Shown one piece after another: positions 42,874 to 55,001 of a stretch of DNA of 64,000 nt. The stretch lies in NCBI GenBank assembly GCA_900169235.1, contig FWCC01000120.1:124001-188000 (forward strand), read 5' to 3'. Each line of letters opens with the position of its first letter. Within the stretch, counting starts at the first letter, position 1. The position numbers were made by a program, and so were the translations under genes. Origin of the DNA: Zarea fungicola (taxonomy: Eukaryota > Ascomycota > Sordariomycetes > Hypocreales > Cordycipitaceae). The notes below the pieces were generated by a model. It was given only the letters and a program-made list of their open reading frames with translations. It was not told the DNA's origin and did not search any database.

Positions 42874-45800
42874 CCACCCTTGGGGCATAACTCAAAGGCA
42901 TATATGATATGGGTATAGCTGGTTTTTGGTGGGAACCAGTTTACTCTGCTGTTATTTATTATGAATGGGAAAAAATCTAACGTATATAAGATTTGTTGAA
43001 TATTTGAACGAAACTATGGTGGACATGAACAGATACTGCTTTGGATGATGCTTTGGATGATGCTTTGAATGGAGATCCAAGTAAAGGATACAGACTCTTG
43101 TTTAATTAAATGCATTTATACCTTTATTTGTTTAAAAAGATGTTTTAAAAAATGTTCCATCACTATGGCTGACGTCAGCATCACATCTTCTGTCATATCT
43201 TCCTGTTTCACCAACGATTGACATTACCGTCTTGGCTTTTCAGCATGGGCAATTCCTTGGCTTCAATTTGACCCAGTCTGTTCCACAAAACTTTTCTCCT
43301 GGGCTCTCCTTATTTCTCTTTTCTTCTTTGCTTCTTTCTTCTCTTTTAATCTGATCCGCCTCAAACAGTTACCTCCGGCACCGGCCCGGGAAGAATTTCG
43401 CCATCCAGGTCCCTGGTGATTCAAGATTGACAAGATTCGCCCCCAGTCTTTGCTACTTTGTTGAGGCGCAGCTTAACTGGCGTAGATTAAGTGGGTGTCC
43501 CAGCTCAATAGATGGTGCACGTGATCCACTGCCAAGTCGTTGGCTGCGAGCGAGCGCAATAGAGAGTCAGGTAATGACGTCTTCTACTTTGATGCAGCGG
43601 GATTCGATTTCCGGTTTAATATATTTTTATTTACTGGTAGCAAGAAGTAATTAATTCCCCCCCCAAAAAAGAGCGGGTGGCGGGCGAATGAAGGCGTTGC
43701 TGTGTGGTTGCGCAAAAGACTTAACACCAGCGCTTTGCAGCCCCTATGCATTTATGGTTGCAGCGATCTTAGCGCAGTTACAGGGGGTTTGTAGTGCTGG
43801 AGTACCTACTGATGGGACAGGCTCTCCCATACAGCTCAGAATTGTTAGCAATAACTATGGCATCTACACCTTGCAGATTAACTTTGAAATGAGTAGCAAA
43901 CAACCACACAACAAAACAACCCTCTGCCTACCCCTGCTCGTGTATTGGCACAAGGTCCTGCTTGGCAGACGAGAAGATTCTGCAGCGTGGCGCGGAAAAG
44001 GATTTATAAAGCAAAGCAATGCTTGGTTCTCGAACACGCCGTGTTGCCAAGACGCATGTAATCGTCGCCTTGGCAGAACAACAAAAACGCTTTCCCTTGC
44101 CGTGCTTTGTGTTTTAGGCAGGAATCAAACCGTCGGCAAGTCTTGATTCCGTCGTGTCGCTGAGAACAGATAACGGGTATACGCGGAAGTTTGTTTAGGA
44201 GGGGTTCCTGGCTGTTGTGCGGACAAACGTGCAATGATTTGTATAAACCACTTTGATCTGCCGAGATCCAAGGCTATGCCGCACATGATGTTTGGCGTAC
44301 TTGTAAACAGATGGAGAGCGACCGTTTCTATACGTGCTCCCGTGCTGTCAGTTTCGCCAAGCTTTACAACTCCCAACAGAAACTATTTTCAGTAAATTGA
44401 TACGAGCATTTAGTCTCCGAGTGGGCGACAAAGGACAAAGAAGCTTTCTAGAAGAATCGAGTCCTTTTTGCCGCCTGCCGCCACCGTCGCAAGATGACAG
44501 AACGAAGTCATGCAATCAGGTCGTTTGTTTATGCCAAGATTTGCGTGCTTGTGGGAAAAGCACCCGTTTTCGCTTGGAAGCTGGAACTAATAAAACACCA
44601 GCGTCTTGGCGCGTTTACTTGGAGGGCGTCGCTGGTATGCCGTGTGTACCACAACCGGATGGATGCGGGCAGATAATTTCATATTTTTGGCACGTCTTAC
44701 TAAATATTATTGCCTATAGTGATTTGAGTCTTTTGAGTTTAAGCAGAGATGACGGATGATGGGAATGTGCCTCGACACACATTTTTCAAAATCATTCATG
44801 GGTTGACAATGGAGGCCACGATCTTGCCACATCTCTATCGAGATTCTTAATTCAATTTGGCAAATTTATTTCTAGTAAAAAAGAACAACTATATGCTTGA
44901 CGTCACCCACACTGCATGTAATCAATAGATTGTCTCACACGCGCTTCCATTCTAGGTAGGCTCAGGCTTGACTGTACACGGTTGCTTCCCTCCATCATCA
45001 AGGTCTATTCAGCTGTCATTTTTTTTTTTTCATTTTTTTTTCTTTTCATATTGACACATTAAATCTACAAGCCAGTTAAAAGTCCCGTAGATCCAAACCT
45101 GCTGCGCCTTGATTCGCCTCTCTCTTCCTACTCGGTCTGGCTCGGAGCAGACCGAAGCTAGATGCGAGCCATCCCCTTCCACTGCCCTTCCAGTACCTGT
45201 AATATAACATCCACCGAGCGCTATCTGAGTCACTGGTGTAACTGTAAAACCACTTACCACCATCTTTGACTATTTACGGCGCTCTCTCTTCTTCGCCCCG
45301 GAGACGCTCGACTCTTTGCGGCGGCGCCAGGTGGAGCATCCGGCGCCGCGCCAAGCCGAATGATCCATGTCACAAAACTACGTCTGCCCACTTCTTATTA
45401 GTGACCGGGCCATCATTCGTTATTGCCTGCTCCAACACAAACCTTATCTGGGGTGAAGGGTGGGCACTTTGCTCGCCCCGGAGAGAGTGAGGCGGAGCTA
45501 CTAAGCTGCAAGGGCATCTTGGCTGTCGTAGGCAAAAAGTCCAATCTGTAGTTGCCATGCTTGCCGCGAACAGAAAATTGATAAAGTCGGCAATTACTTA
45601 AGGACCGTTTTCCCCCGCACCCTCGTATTTTTTTTGGCAAATCTCTAAATCTTGATCTGTATAACAGTCTTGCAATAAAACGGGTTTGGGGCAGACAAGA
45701 GAAGCTTCAAAGCATAACCGTTTTTGGGAGAAACCCCCCTCCCACCTCCACGTTTCCCATAATACACAACAAAAAGTTAAAAGAACTCTCAGATTAAAAG

Positions 45801-45977
45801 GCTATCCCTTTAATATCGAGGGATTTGTGCCTTTTAATTTGCCTTGATTTCTTTTCTGGTGGCAAAACCCACCTCAGTCGCTTATGCATCATCTTCGCAC
45901 ATTCATCACCCTCAGCCCCCCATCCGAGCAGCGCGGTACATCCTTTGACACGACCGTCTTCGCCTCGACCTGCGACA
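42874..45977. other. 3.1-kb region upstream of the ENA ATPase, no recognisable gene
   Basis: The GH128 3' region is at left, with a 12-bp tandem repeat near 43038. The middle (43400-44800) has a 152-codon open frame without motifs. The right end (about 45750-45977) is a leader of the ENA gene rich in CA and pyrimidines. A T-rich tract lies at 45018-45050. The long upstream region could reflect the salt- and pH-regulated control usual for ENA genes, but no site is proven. Confidence 0.45.
43038..43073 (+). repeat. 12-bp tandem repeat GCTTTGGATGAT
   Basis: There are two perfect copies (43038-43049 and 43050-43061) and one partial copy (43062-43073). It lies in the GH128 3' region. Confidence 0.7.
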
Positions 45978-48900
45978 ATGGCTGAATTCTCCAAGCATCC
46001 GTTTCTCCTTTCTGTTGGCGAGACGGCAGATGCCCTCGCTACGAATGTGGACACTGGTCTCACCTCGACTCAGGTTGCGCAGCTGTCGCAAAAGTACCCC
46101 AAGAATGAGCTCGACGTTGGCGGCACCATTGCTTGGTACAGTATTCTTACGAAGCAAATCCTCAATGCCATGATTATTGTACGTTTTCTATTCTTTCCTT
46201 CTTTCAGACCCGCGGTCGCGATTTGAGAAAACGAAGCCCCCACTGGCCTGCTTTACTAACCGACAATATCAATGTAGGTCCTGGTTTTTGCAATGGCTCT
46301 CAGCTTTGGTATCAAGGACTACATTGAAGGCGGCGTTCTCGCATGCGTCATTGTCCTCAACGTCACCATCGGCTTCTGGCAAGAGTACCGCGCTGAGAAG
46401 CGTATGGACGCTCTTCGCGCCCTCTCATCACCCAGCGCCATGGTTCTCCGTGATGGCAAGACCCAAGTTATCTCCAAGTAGGTTCCCCCCTTCTTGCTTA
46501 CCTTTCTCTCTTCCTATTACTTAGTTTATGCTAACAATTACCCTGCTCAGCCCCGACGTTATCCCCGGTGACATTGTTCTCCTCAAGACCGGCGACACCG
46601 TTCCCGCCGATCTCCGTCTCTTTGAAGCTATGAACCTGGCCTGCGAAGAGGGCCAGCTTACCGGCGAATCTATCCCCGTCGAAAAGATTATCGAAAACAA
46701 CGTCACCACACCCGGAACCGAGAAGCTCGCTACCTCGGAACAAGAAGTCGGCATCGGCGACCGCATCAACATGGCCTACGCTACCACCGTCGTCCGAAAG
46801 GGCCGCGGCCGAGGCATCGTCACGGCCACGGGCATGACCACCGAGGTCGGCAAGATTGCCGCATCGACCTCCAAGAAGCAGCGCAAAGCTGGCCGCTCCA
46901 TGAACTGGCGCAAATATGGCAAGCGCCAGCCCGTCGTCGGCCTAGCCAAGCGCACCTACGACATCATTGGCAAGTTTCTCGGCTTAACGGTGGGCACGCC
47001 GCTGCAGCGAAAGCTCTCAGCACTCGCCTACGTCCTCTTTGGCTGTGCCATTATCCTGGCCATGGTCGTCTTTGGCGTCAACCACTTCAACCTTCGCAAT
47101 GAAGTCATCATTTACGCCACGTCCCTTGGTATCGCTATTATTCCCGAGTCTCTTGTAGCGTACGTGCCAAAAAGAAACTTACCTAGCTTACAATATGCTC
47201 ATAAATACTAACCAATTTTTTACAGTGTCCTCACTATTACCATGGTTGTGGCCGTCACCGTCATGCGCAAGGCCAACGTCGTTGTCCGTGATCTCTCCGC
47301 CCTGGAGGCTCTCGGCGGCGTCACCAACATTTGCTCCGACAAGACCGGAACCCTGACCGAAGGCGCCATGATTGTCCGCAAGGCTTGGATCCCCAGCAGC
47401 CACATCTACACCGTCCACGACTCTCAGAGCCCCAGTGACCCTACCAAGGGCCGCGTTACCCATGCTCTCAACAAGGATGAGCCCGTCACCGAGGCGCCCA
47501 AGCGTGACTACGATCGCGAGCGCAGCGCTGCTGTCCTCACGTTTGACGTTCCTGATGAGAAGCTCAACCCTAAGAACGAGCGCGAGCAGGCGCCCATTGA
47601 ATCCCCTTGTGAGATGACGGACGAGCTTCAAGCGTTCCTCCTGTCTTCGTCGCTCTGCAACCTGGCCACCGTTCGTTTTGATAAGGAAGAGGAAAAGTGG
47701 CAGACGACTGGTGAGCCCACCGAAGTTGCCCTGCAAGTCTTTTCCCACCGCTTCAACTTGGGTAAGAAGTCGCTGGAGGGAAAAGGGTGGAAGCAGCTGG
47801 CCGAATTTCCCTTTGACAGCTCCATCAAACGCATGTCTGTCATTTATGACGCTCCCGAGGGCGAGAGTGGCTCCATTATCGAGACGGATAGCAGTATGGT
47901 TTTTACCAAGGGTGCCGTCGAGCGTATCCTTGATCTCTGCTCTCATGTAGGCACTGGTCAGGAGCAACAGGCCATCACCGACGAGCTCAAGGAGAGTGTC
48001 TTGCTGCAGATGAACAGCCTCGCATCTCAGGGTCAGCGTGTGCTTGCCATTGCGTACCGTCCATGGGACGGCAAGTTTACACTCAAGCAGTCCTCGAGCG
48101 CCGCTGAGGACGAGAAGCTCCGTGGGGAGGTCGAAAAGAACCTCATTCTACTTGGTCTTGCCGGCATCTACGATCCTCCACGCCGCGAGACCAAGCCCTC
48201 CATTGCAGAATGCTCCCAGGCCGGCATCAAAGTCCACATGCTCACTGGTGATCATCCCGAGACTGCCAAGGCTATTGCTAAAGAAGTCGGCATCATTCCC
48301 AAGAACCTCGGTGTCTTGTCCGAGAAGGTGGCCAACTCCATTGTCCAAAAGGCCACCGACTTTGACAAGATGACTGATGAAGAGATTGACGCCCTGGAAG
48401 AGCTCCCTCTGGTCATCGCCCGCTGTGCCCCTGACACCAAGACTCGCATGATTGAAGCGCTCCGTCGTCGCGGTGCCTTTATGGCCATGACTGGTGACGG
48501 TGTCAATGACGCTCCCTCGCTCTCACGCGCTGACGTCGGCATCGCCATGGGCTCCGGCTCTGACGTGGCCAAGTCGGCGTCCAAGATTGTCCTGACCGAC
48601 GACAAGTTCAACTCGATTGTGGCGGCCATCCGTGAGGGCCGTCGCATGTTTGACAATATCCAAAAGTTCATCCTCCACCTGCTCACGTCCAACGTGGGCG
48701 AGGTCATCCTGCTCATCGCCGGCCTCGGTTTCGTCGACAAGGACGGCTTCTCCGTGTTTCCCATCTCGCCCCTCCATATTATCTGGATCAACATGGTGAC
48801 ATCGTCGTTCCCCGCGTTCGGACTCGGCCGCGAGCCCGCCGCGCAGGACGTCATGCGCAAGCCGCCGCAGGACAAGCGCCGCGGCGTCTTCACCAACCAA

Positions 48901-49569
48901 ATCATTGTCGACATGATTGTCTACGGCGTCATCATGGGCGCCTGCACCATGTGCACCTTTGTCATCATCATCTACGGCGCCAACGGTGGCAACCTCGGCG
49001 CCAACTGCAACACGGCCGACTCGCCCGCCTGCACGGCCGTCTTCCGCGCCCGCGCCGCCACCTTTGCCGAGCTCACCTGGCTGATCCTCATCTCGGCGTG
49101 GGAGTTCAAGAGCCTCCGCCGCTCCATGTTCCGCCTCAACCCGGACGACGACAGCCGCTTCCCCTTCTTCAAGGACATCTACAGCAACCGCTTCCTGTTC
49201 TGGTCAGTCATCATCGGCGCGCTGTCCGTCTTCCCCGTCGTGTACATCCCGTACCTCAACACAAAGTTCTTCAAGCACGAGGGCATTTCGTGGGAGTGGG
49301 CGCTGTCGGTCGGCTTCACCGTCGTCTTTGTCGCGGCCATTGAGGGCTGGAAGCTGGTCAAGCGCCACTTCCACCTGCTCGAGGACCGCGCCGTGCAGCG
49401 CGGCGTCTGGGGCCAGGGCGGCCCGGACGACTCGGGCCCCAAGTTCCGCAAGACCATGTCCATGTCGAGCTTCAAGACGTGGGCGTCGTTCTCGCGCAAG
49501 GACACGGGGGAGACGTTGGCGAAGAGCAACACGCAGGCGTCGGGGCCGAAGAACTCGTCAATGGCTTGA
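45978..49569 (+). CDS. ENA1: P-type ATPase of ENA (type IID) group, Na+/K+ efflux
   Basis: There are four exons, 45978-46178, 46278-46477, 46551-47159 and 47226-49569, with introns of 99, 73 and 66 nt, giving 1117 aa. Joins give NAMIIVLVFAMAL, QVISNPDVIPGD and PESLVAVLTITMVVA. Order of motifs: cation-ATPase N-terminal domain (HPFLLSVGETADAL); actuator-domain TGES at 171-174; the M4 segment IPESLVAVLTITM, which is ENA-like and not the PEGLP of Ca2+ pumps; phosphorylated Asp375 in CSDKTGTLTEG; the nucleotide-binding region; the hinge MTGDGVNDAPSL; and about ten membrane helices. ENA pumps export Na+ (and K+/Li+) at the plasma membrane under salt or alkaline conditions. The C-terminal ~75 residues are a hydrophilic Ser/Lys-rich tail. 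The frame is open further upstream, but conservation begins at this Met. Confidence 0.93.
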
Positions 49570-50644
49570 AAAGAAAAGGAAGTGCTGTGAAGAAGGCGGG
49601 GTTGGAGATTTGGCAAAGTTGTCTGGGCTATTTTGTTTCTTGTCACTTCCATGCGTGCAATTTTTTCCCCATTCTCAATAGAATGGTTTCTAGAATTTAT
49701 TTTTGAGAAGTTAATCATCTTTTCTTTTTTGTAAATCACCAACCTACTTTGAGAGTCCTACACCAACTTGTCCATGTGATGCCGGAGTAAGGGACGAAAT
49801 TTATCTTTCATTGGTTTAGAAACTACGTTAGCACAGCGCTTAAATTCGGGGTCGCTCCCGCCATTGATACAATTGGCGGAGCCGTTTCACCCGCCTTCAA
49901 TTTCAGGCCGAGGAATAAAGCGCACGTAGATCTTAGGGAAAGGATGATTTCGTTCCCATATGAGTATTTCTTCGTGGTTTGTCCAAGAGTGGGCTCTGTC
50001 ACGTTGCTTTCTTAGTTTATTGTTGGTGACATTGTAGGATGTCAAGTAGTACAATACCTATGATATATATCCGTATAGAGTAGTTTATACATGTATATAT
50101 AAAATTATTAATCACACGAGCTAGTGTTTTACTTAACTGTTGCAAGTACATAGGTACATCTGTTCCACATCGGGTAACATATGCAACCTCAATTGCCACA
50201 CTCTACTCATATATCATATATTCAAGGATTTTGGTTGAGGGAAGGCCGTCCCATTAAATGCTCAAGCGTAGACCCAACAAATTTCAATCCACTTCTCTAG
50301 CCCACATATATCAACCCGAAATCATTCATGTTGGACAAAATAGTGTATTTCCCAGTACTGGCTGACTTCGGGTTATCCGAGCAGTTACACACTCATTTGA
50401 ACACCAGCCGCAGAAGAGTATGAAGGTATAAGTTTGGATGGCAAATCCAGGGCTTCCGCGGTAGCTATCTATTTCGTTACTTAGTCAACGAATAAGATTC
50501 TGCTCCTCCCCTATGTGCACCGGCCTAAACCCACATGCCCTGCTCTGCTACCATGAGATAACCCCCGCCTCTTCATGCTGAATCCAAAGGATTTAACAGA
50601 ACTAAAGCACCAATTCCAATAAATCAGTATCAAATACAGCTCTT
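49570..50644. other. intergenic
   Basis: This 1.1-kb AT-rich gap lies between the ENA gene and the small secreted-protein gene (convergent). ATATAT-type runs occur near 50060-50105. No other gene is supported. Confidence 0.45.
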
Positions 50645-50857
50645 TTAGAGTGAGCATTCACCTACCACTCCTTCGCCAGTGCATTGTCCAAGTCGGACAG
50701 CCTCAGGTGTGCAGCTGAAACAGCATTGGCCATTGTGGCAAATCGTCAGCATCCCTCCGCAGCCTTCGAGGCCTTCAACTGAGCAGCTTGATCCCGGGAG
50801 CGGGGTGGCGTACGCCACGGCAGCAAAAGTGCCAATAAGGACGCTAACAAAGTGCAT
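50645..50857 (-). CDS. small secreted cysteine-rich protein (70 aa)
   Basis: This is a single exon with the start at MHFVSVL. Residues 1-17 are a clean signal peptide (hydrophobic core VLIGTFAAVAYA, with likely cleavage before TPLP). The mature part, about 53 aa, has eight cysteines at 25, 33, 40, 45, 46, 49, 59 and 68, i.e. a C-C-C-CC-C-C-C pattern, and no obvious family. An even Cys count, a short length and a signal peptide are what define candidate effector or antimicrobial-type small secreted proteins. The pattern is not that of hydrophobins, which have two CC pairs, nor of CFEM. The frame continues open upstream (MHTEQHE...) but that extension would bury the signal peptide, so I preferred the inner Met. 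Flanking DNA is gene-poor and AT-rich. Confidence 0.68.
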   Translation of the reverse strand: MHFVSVLIGTFAAVAYATPLPGSSCSVEGLEGCGGMLTICHNGQCCFSCTPEAVRLGQCTGEGVVGECSL

Positions 50858-52453
50858 ACTGGTAATCGGCAAGAAAATGAGAATAGAGGGAAACAGGGTA
50901 GAATAGACTATTTCGTGTTGTTCAGTGTGCAAGAGTGTCTACAACAATTGACAGGAAGACGATGGGCTTTGTATATCTCCTGCTACTGCTAGCATGTAAT
51001 ACCTGCAGCTAATAATTACGGGTGGTTGAGTTACATATAAAACGATCGCCATTGTCAATCCGTCCTTGCTTGACCAAAGCAGCTCCCTACTCTAATGAAG
51101 CCGTGGGCGATGTGCCGGTCGGGTCCACTTGATACCCGATGTTATTATCATCATCTCACGTACTCCGTAGTCCCTGCCACAGTTGCCGATGATGCTGCCG
51201 TTGAGACTGTTGTTAGCATCTGCAGGTTAACCATTTCTCACCACTTGGCTCATGGGGAATGTGAGGCTTTGCCGTCTTGGGTCATCGGCACCACTGGATT
51301 TGTAAGAACAGGTTCGAGATACGGCTGATCTGCAGCCCATACAATGGAACTCAATCTTGAAACAGGGGCAGTTGAAGTAGGAAACAGGCACATATTGAAA
51401 GATTTGTGTTCCAAGAGGCGGAAAAGAGAGATTAAGTGGAAACGAAGAATACAGTAACAGTGTCGGATCGCTTCATGGGACACAAGCGCCAACTAATCAT
51501 GAACGAAAGTATAAGCAGGAATTCATGCAGCAATTGGCGTGAACGATTTAGAAAGATTACGAATCATTTGCTTAAAAGAAAGATACAAGCTGCAGCAAAC
51601 CTTTCCACATACAAGGCTGTAGCGAGACCTACATAGCCGAGTCGTAGTACAAAACTTGGGGGTAATAGACTGGGCTATTTGGTTACTATATAGGTATGAT
51701 TCAATGATAAAAGGAAGGAAAGATGGAAGGAAGGACTGATCTGGAGCGTGGAGGTGCCATTGAGAGTCAGGAATTCTGCCCTAGTTAAGCCTAAACATCT
51801 CATCCGACCGATGATGCAACAAAGAAGTAGGTCCCCCAGTTAGACATAATGTATCAGTAGGAGCGAATAGTTATTGAATGAGCCCACCGTGGCGCGGAAG
51901 TTTAAGAAACCCAAATTGCTACCATGCTGCGGAAGTTGGCCGCAGGTTAACAGACATTGGCATGTCATGATATTTTCTACAAGCACGCCCTTTAGGCACT
52001 AGCCCGGAACTTCTGAGAGCAGCAAACTGCTAGCAATGCCGACACGGATTTGTACTAAATTAATAGTGTCATAATATCTTCCGTAAAACATTTATTGCGT
52101 CGCCTAGCAATTCCCCACCATGGAGCGTTTTCTTTACTGAATAGGAGTACTAGTCTGGAACTTTTGCACTGGTGGGCGGATATTCACCACTCTCACCTAT
52201 TTACCCTGCTCATGGCCGCTGAGCAGTGAGCACGAAATTCTAAGTAGCAATCCCACCTGTAATATATGGAGGATAGCCGAGATAATCCACCATATTGGTC
52301 GAAAACGGAAGGGCGCTCCGATCCCAGCCAAAAGTAGGCGGCGGAGGGGATATCACGGAAAAGATTGCACCCACCCCCCCAAGCAGTCTCCTCGACTTGA
52401 CGTGGCAAATAACCCTCCATTTACAACGATTTTAATTCTGGTATATCCAATAC
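50858..52453. other. intergenic, promoters of the secreted peptide and the carboxypeptidase
   Basis: This 1.6-kb AT-rich region lies between divergent genes. It contains a short purine repeat (AAGGAAGGAAAGATGGAAGGAAGG, 51712-51735). I saw no coding or RNA signal. Confidence 0.45.
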
Positions 52454-53941
52454 ATGATGCGGTTGTTTGTATATCTTGCCGTTGCCACCCAGGCACTAGC
52501 ACTATTGGTTCTAGGAGAGCCATACTCAGCTACCCCCAAGTATCTCAATGACAAATCCAGAAAATTTGTCGTCAATGGAAAAAAAATTCCAGATGTTGCC
52601 TTTGATGTTGGCGAGTCGTACGCAGGGTTGATGCCCATCTCGAATATGGCCAATGAGACGCGGCAATTGTATTTCTGGTTCTTTCCAAAAGAGGGAGACA
52701 CAAAGACTGACGACATAATGATTTGGCTCAACGGTGGCCCCGGATGCTCTTCTCTCACCGGCCTGCTGACTGAGAATGGACCATTCCAATGGATTGATGG
52801 AACTCTTGCGCCGGTGAAGAACCCGTACTCCTGGCATAAGCTGACCAACATGGTCTGGGTTGAACAACCCGTCGGTACAGGATTCAGTCAGGGAGAGCCA
52901 AACATTAGCAACGAAATTGAGCTTGCGGCTCAATTCCGGGGCTTTTGGGAAAATTTTGTTCATACGTTCCAGCTACAAGGCAGCAAGATACACCTGGCTG
53001 GGGAATCATACGCGGGTGTATATGTGCCATACATTGCCAACGACTTCCTTGAGCAGAACGACACGACGTATTTTAATGTGAAGGGGATTGCTGTTAATAA
53101 TCCAATCGTTGGCAATGCCTTTATTCAGCAGCAAGTATTTCAAGTACCATTTTTCACATACTGGGCCAACGCCCTCGGCCTCGATCATGACACCATTAGC
53201 CGCTTCCAGGAGCTCCAGGAGCAGAGCGGGTATGCCGACTACTTCGCCAAGCATTTCACTTTCCCACCACCACACGACAACTTCTTGCCCTCTCCCGGCT
53301 TTTCGGATGAATTGAGCGACTTTGTCTCCGACGCTGTGGAGCAGGCCAACCCGTGCTTCAATACCTTCCACATCACTGATTCCTGTCCCCTGCTCTTCAG
53401 TTATGCCGGCCCGCTCCCGGGCATGACATTTGTTCCTGCAGGGGGGAAGGTCTACTTTCAGCGCAAGGATGTACAGAAGGCGATAAACGCTCCGCCAATC
53501 GGCGAGAAATGGAACCAATGCAACGGAAACGTCTTTCTCAATGGCCGGGATAAGAGTTTAGCGCCAGCTCTTACAGGCGTTTTGACGAGCGTCGTCGAAA
53601 AAACGCACAACGTCATGATTGGTTCCGGTGCTCTTGACTCTGCGTTTCCCACCAATGGAACTTTATTTGTCTTGCAGAATATGACGTGGTCCGGCGTGCA
53701 AGGCTTCCAAGAGTATCCCACTACGTCGCTTTTCGTGCCCGATCACAACGTGACTGTTGCCGGCGGACAAGGCTCGTCTGGCAATGTCGGTGTGTGGCGT
53801 CAAGAGCGCGGCTTGACATTCTATGAAGCTAGAGGAGGGGGGCATCAATTGCCTAGATATGCTCCAAGCGCCGCCTATCGGATGTTGCAGGTGCTGCTTG
53901 GGCACGTCCCAGATTTCAGCAGCACGGTGCCTCTCTTTTAG
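52454..53941 (+). CDS. secreted serine carboxypeptidase (peptidase family S10)
   Basis: This is a single exon of 495 aa. The signal peptide is about residues 1-21 (hydrophobic core FVYLAVATQALALLVLG). Family S10 features in order: WLNGGPGCSS (92-100, oxyanion hole); VEQPVGTGFS; the nucleophile motif GESYAG with Ser185; Asp395 in GSGALDSAFP; and His464 in GGHQLPRYAP. The triad is therefore complete. The conserved Glu184 before the Ser and the Cys residues of the cap are present. At least six N-glycosylation sequons occur. S10 enzymes remove C-terminal residues at acid pH. Secretion suggests nutrition or processing of peptides, but a vacuolar location is possible. Unlike its neighbours it has no intron and more mixed third positions (less C-biased), so expression is probably moderate or the gene is less adapted. 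Confidence 0.94.
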   Translation: MMRLFVYLAVATQALALLVLGEPYSATPKYLNDKSRKFVVNGKKIPDVAFDVGESYAGLMPISNMANETRQLYFWFFPKEGDTKTDDIMIWLNGGPGCSSLTGLLTENGPFQWIDGTLAPVKNPYSWHKLTNMVWVEQPVGTGFSQGEPNISNEIELAAQFRGFWENFVHTFQLQGSKIHLAGESYAGVYVPYIANDFLEQNDTTYFNVKGIAVNNPIVGNAFIQQQVFQVPFFTYWANALGLDHDTISRFQELQEQSGYADYFAKHFTFPPPHDNFLPSPGFSDELSDFVSDAVEQANPCFNTFHITDSCPLLFSYAGPLPGMTFVPAGGKVYFQRKDVQKAINAPPIGEKWNQCNGNVFLNGRDKSLAPALTGVLTSVVEKTHNVMIGSGALDSAFPTNGTLFVLQNMTWSGVQGFQEYPTTSLFVPDHNVTVAGGQGSSGNVGVWRQERGLTFYEARGGGHQLPRYAPSAAYRMLQVLLGHVPDFSSTVPLF

Positions 53942-55001
53942 AACACAAGAGACTAGAACTTTCAGTTGTTATCCGCCGTTGCTCGAATATCTATTCAACT
54001 TTCCTGACTGCTGTTCTTGGGAGAATGCTTGGAGAGGGCGGTAAAGCTGATGCGTGATGGATACCGATAGAGTAATTTGATTATTGTGTCTGCCGATGGA
54101 GGAGTCCATTTCAATAGCTCCTGCCTCATAGTACTGCAACACGCCACAGATGCCACTATTGTTCAACAAGCAAAGCAAGTACAAGAAAGTAAATTAAGCA
54201 CGACCTGCTACAGAGCTACGATAACCACAGTTACCAGCTACAGTAGTTATGTTATTATTTACATTGAGTTGGATGGTTGAATTCTTTTAAAATTATAAAA
54301 AGAATCCCGTTATAGTGTACAGCACATCCGCTTCCTTCTGCCGGACACACCATTCAGTTCGTGTGGCGCATGAGAAATCAAGGAACATTCCCAATTAGCG
54401 CCTCAGCCTCGTTAGCTTTAGGGGACCATGCTGCTAAAGGCGGCCCCTGTCAAGCTCCAAAATCAGGGTCCTCCCCCCCCCGCCACAAGCCACAAAGTCA
54501 GGCCGGAGGGTTTCCTCCTCCTCCTCCCCCATTCCCCCGCCACCTCAGCGTCTTTAAGCGTCGCCATGCAGAGACATTTTCTGCGTTCCGACGCTCTTTT
54601 TACACCTGAATACGCGTGGCCTCGAGGTTGGACATTGCAGCCACCAGGGTTTGGGTCGAAACTCGCTCTCCTTGCTGTAGTACTCCGTACAGTGCTCGGG
54701 CACGAAGCTGTCGCCATCGTCGCAACGTGGCGCACCACCGCCACAGCAGCGTTGTCAAACGACACGAGCGACTCGCTCCCATTTCACTAATTGATCAAAC
54801 AAATATCTCGTGACACTCTTTTGTTTCGTCTTCTACTACTACCACGAGCCTGCCCACCTACTTCTGCGATCAAGATAGAACAGTACACGAAGGTCCTATC
54901 TTGATCGTCCATGTCTGCATCCCCGGTGCACTGCCTGGTGTCTCGCCCAGTCCTTTCTTGTGAACCGGCATACCAGCACCTGATTGTTTCCATTTTTGCA
55001 C
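53942..55001. other. intergenic
   Basis: This 1.06-kb region lies between the carboxypeptidase and the GATA-finger gene. Short frames on both strands show no motifs. The last part may hold leader or additional 5' exons of the GATA gene. Confidence 0.4.

Noticed and set aside
43688..44146. 152-codon plus-strand frame
   Set aside because: There is no recognisable motif, codon bias or splice context. It lies in the region upstream of ENA.
44046..45355. GCCAAG hexamers (PacC core) upstream of ENA at 44046, 44533 and 45350
   Set aside because: About three are expected by chance in 3 kb counting both strands, so they are not evidence of pH control.
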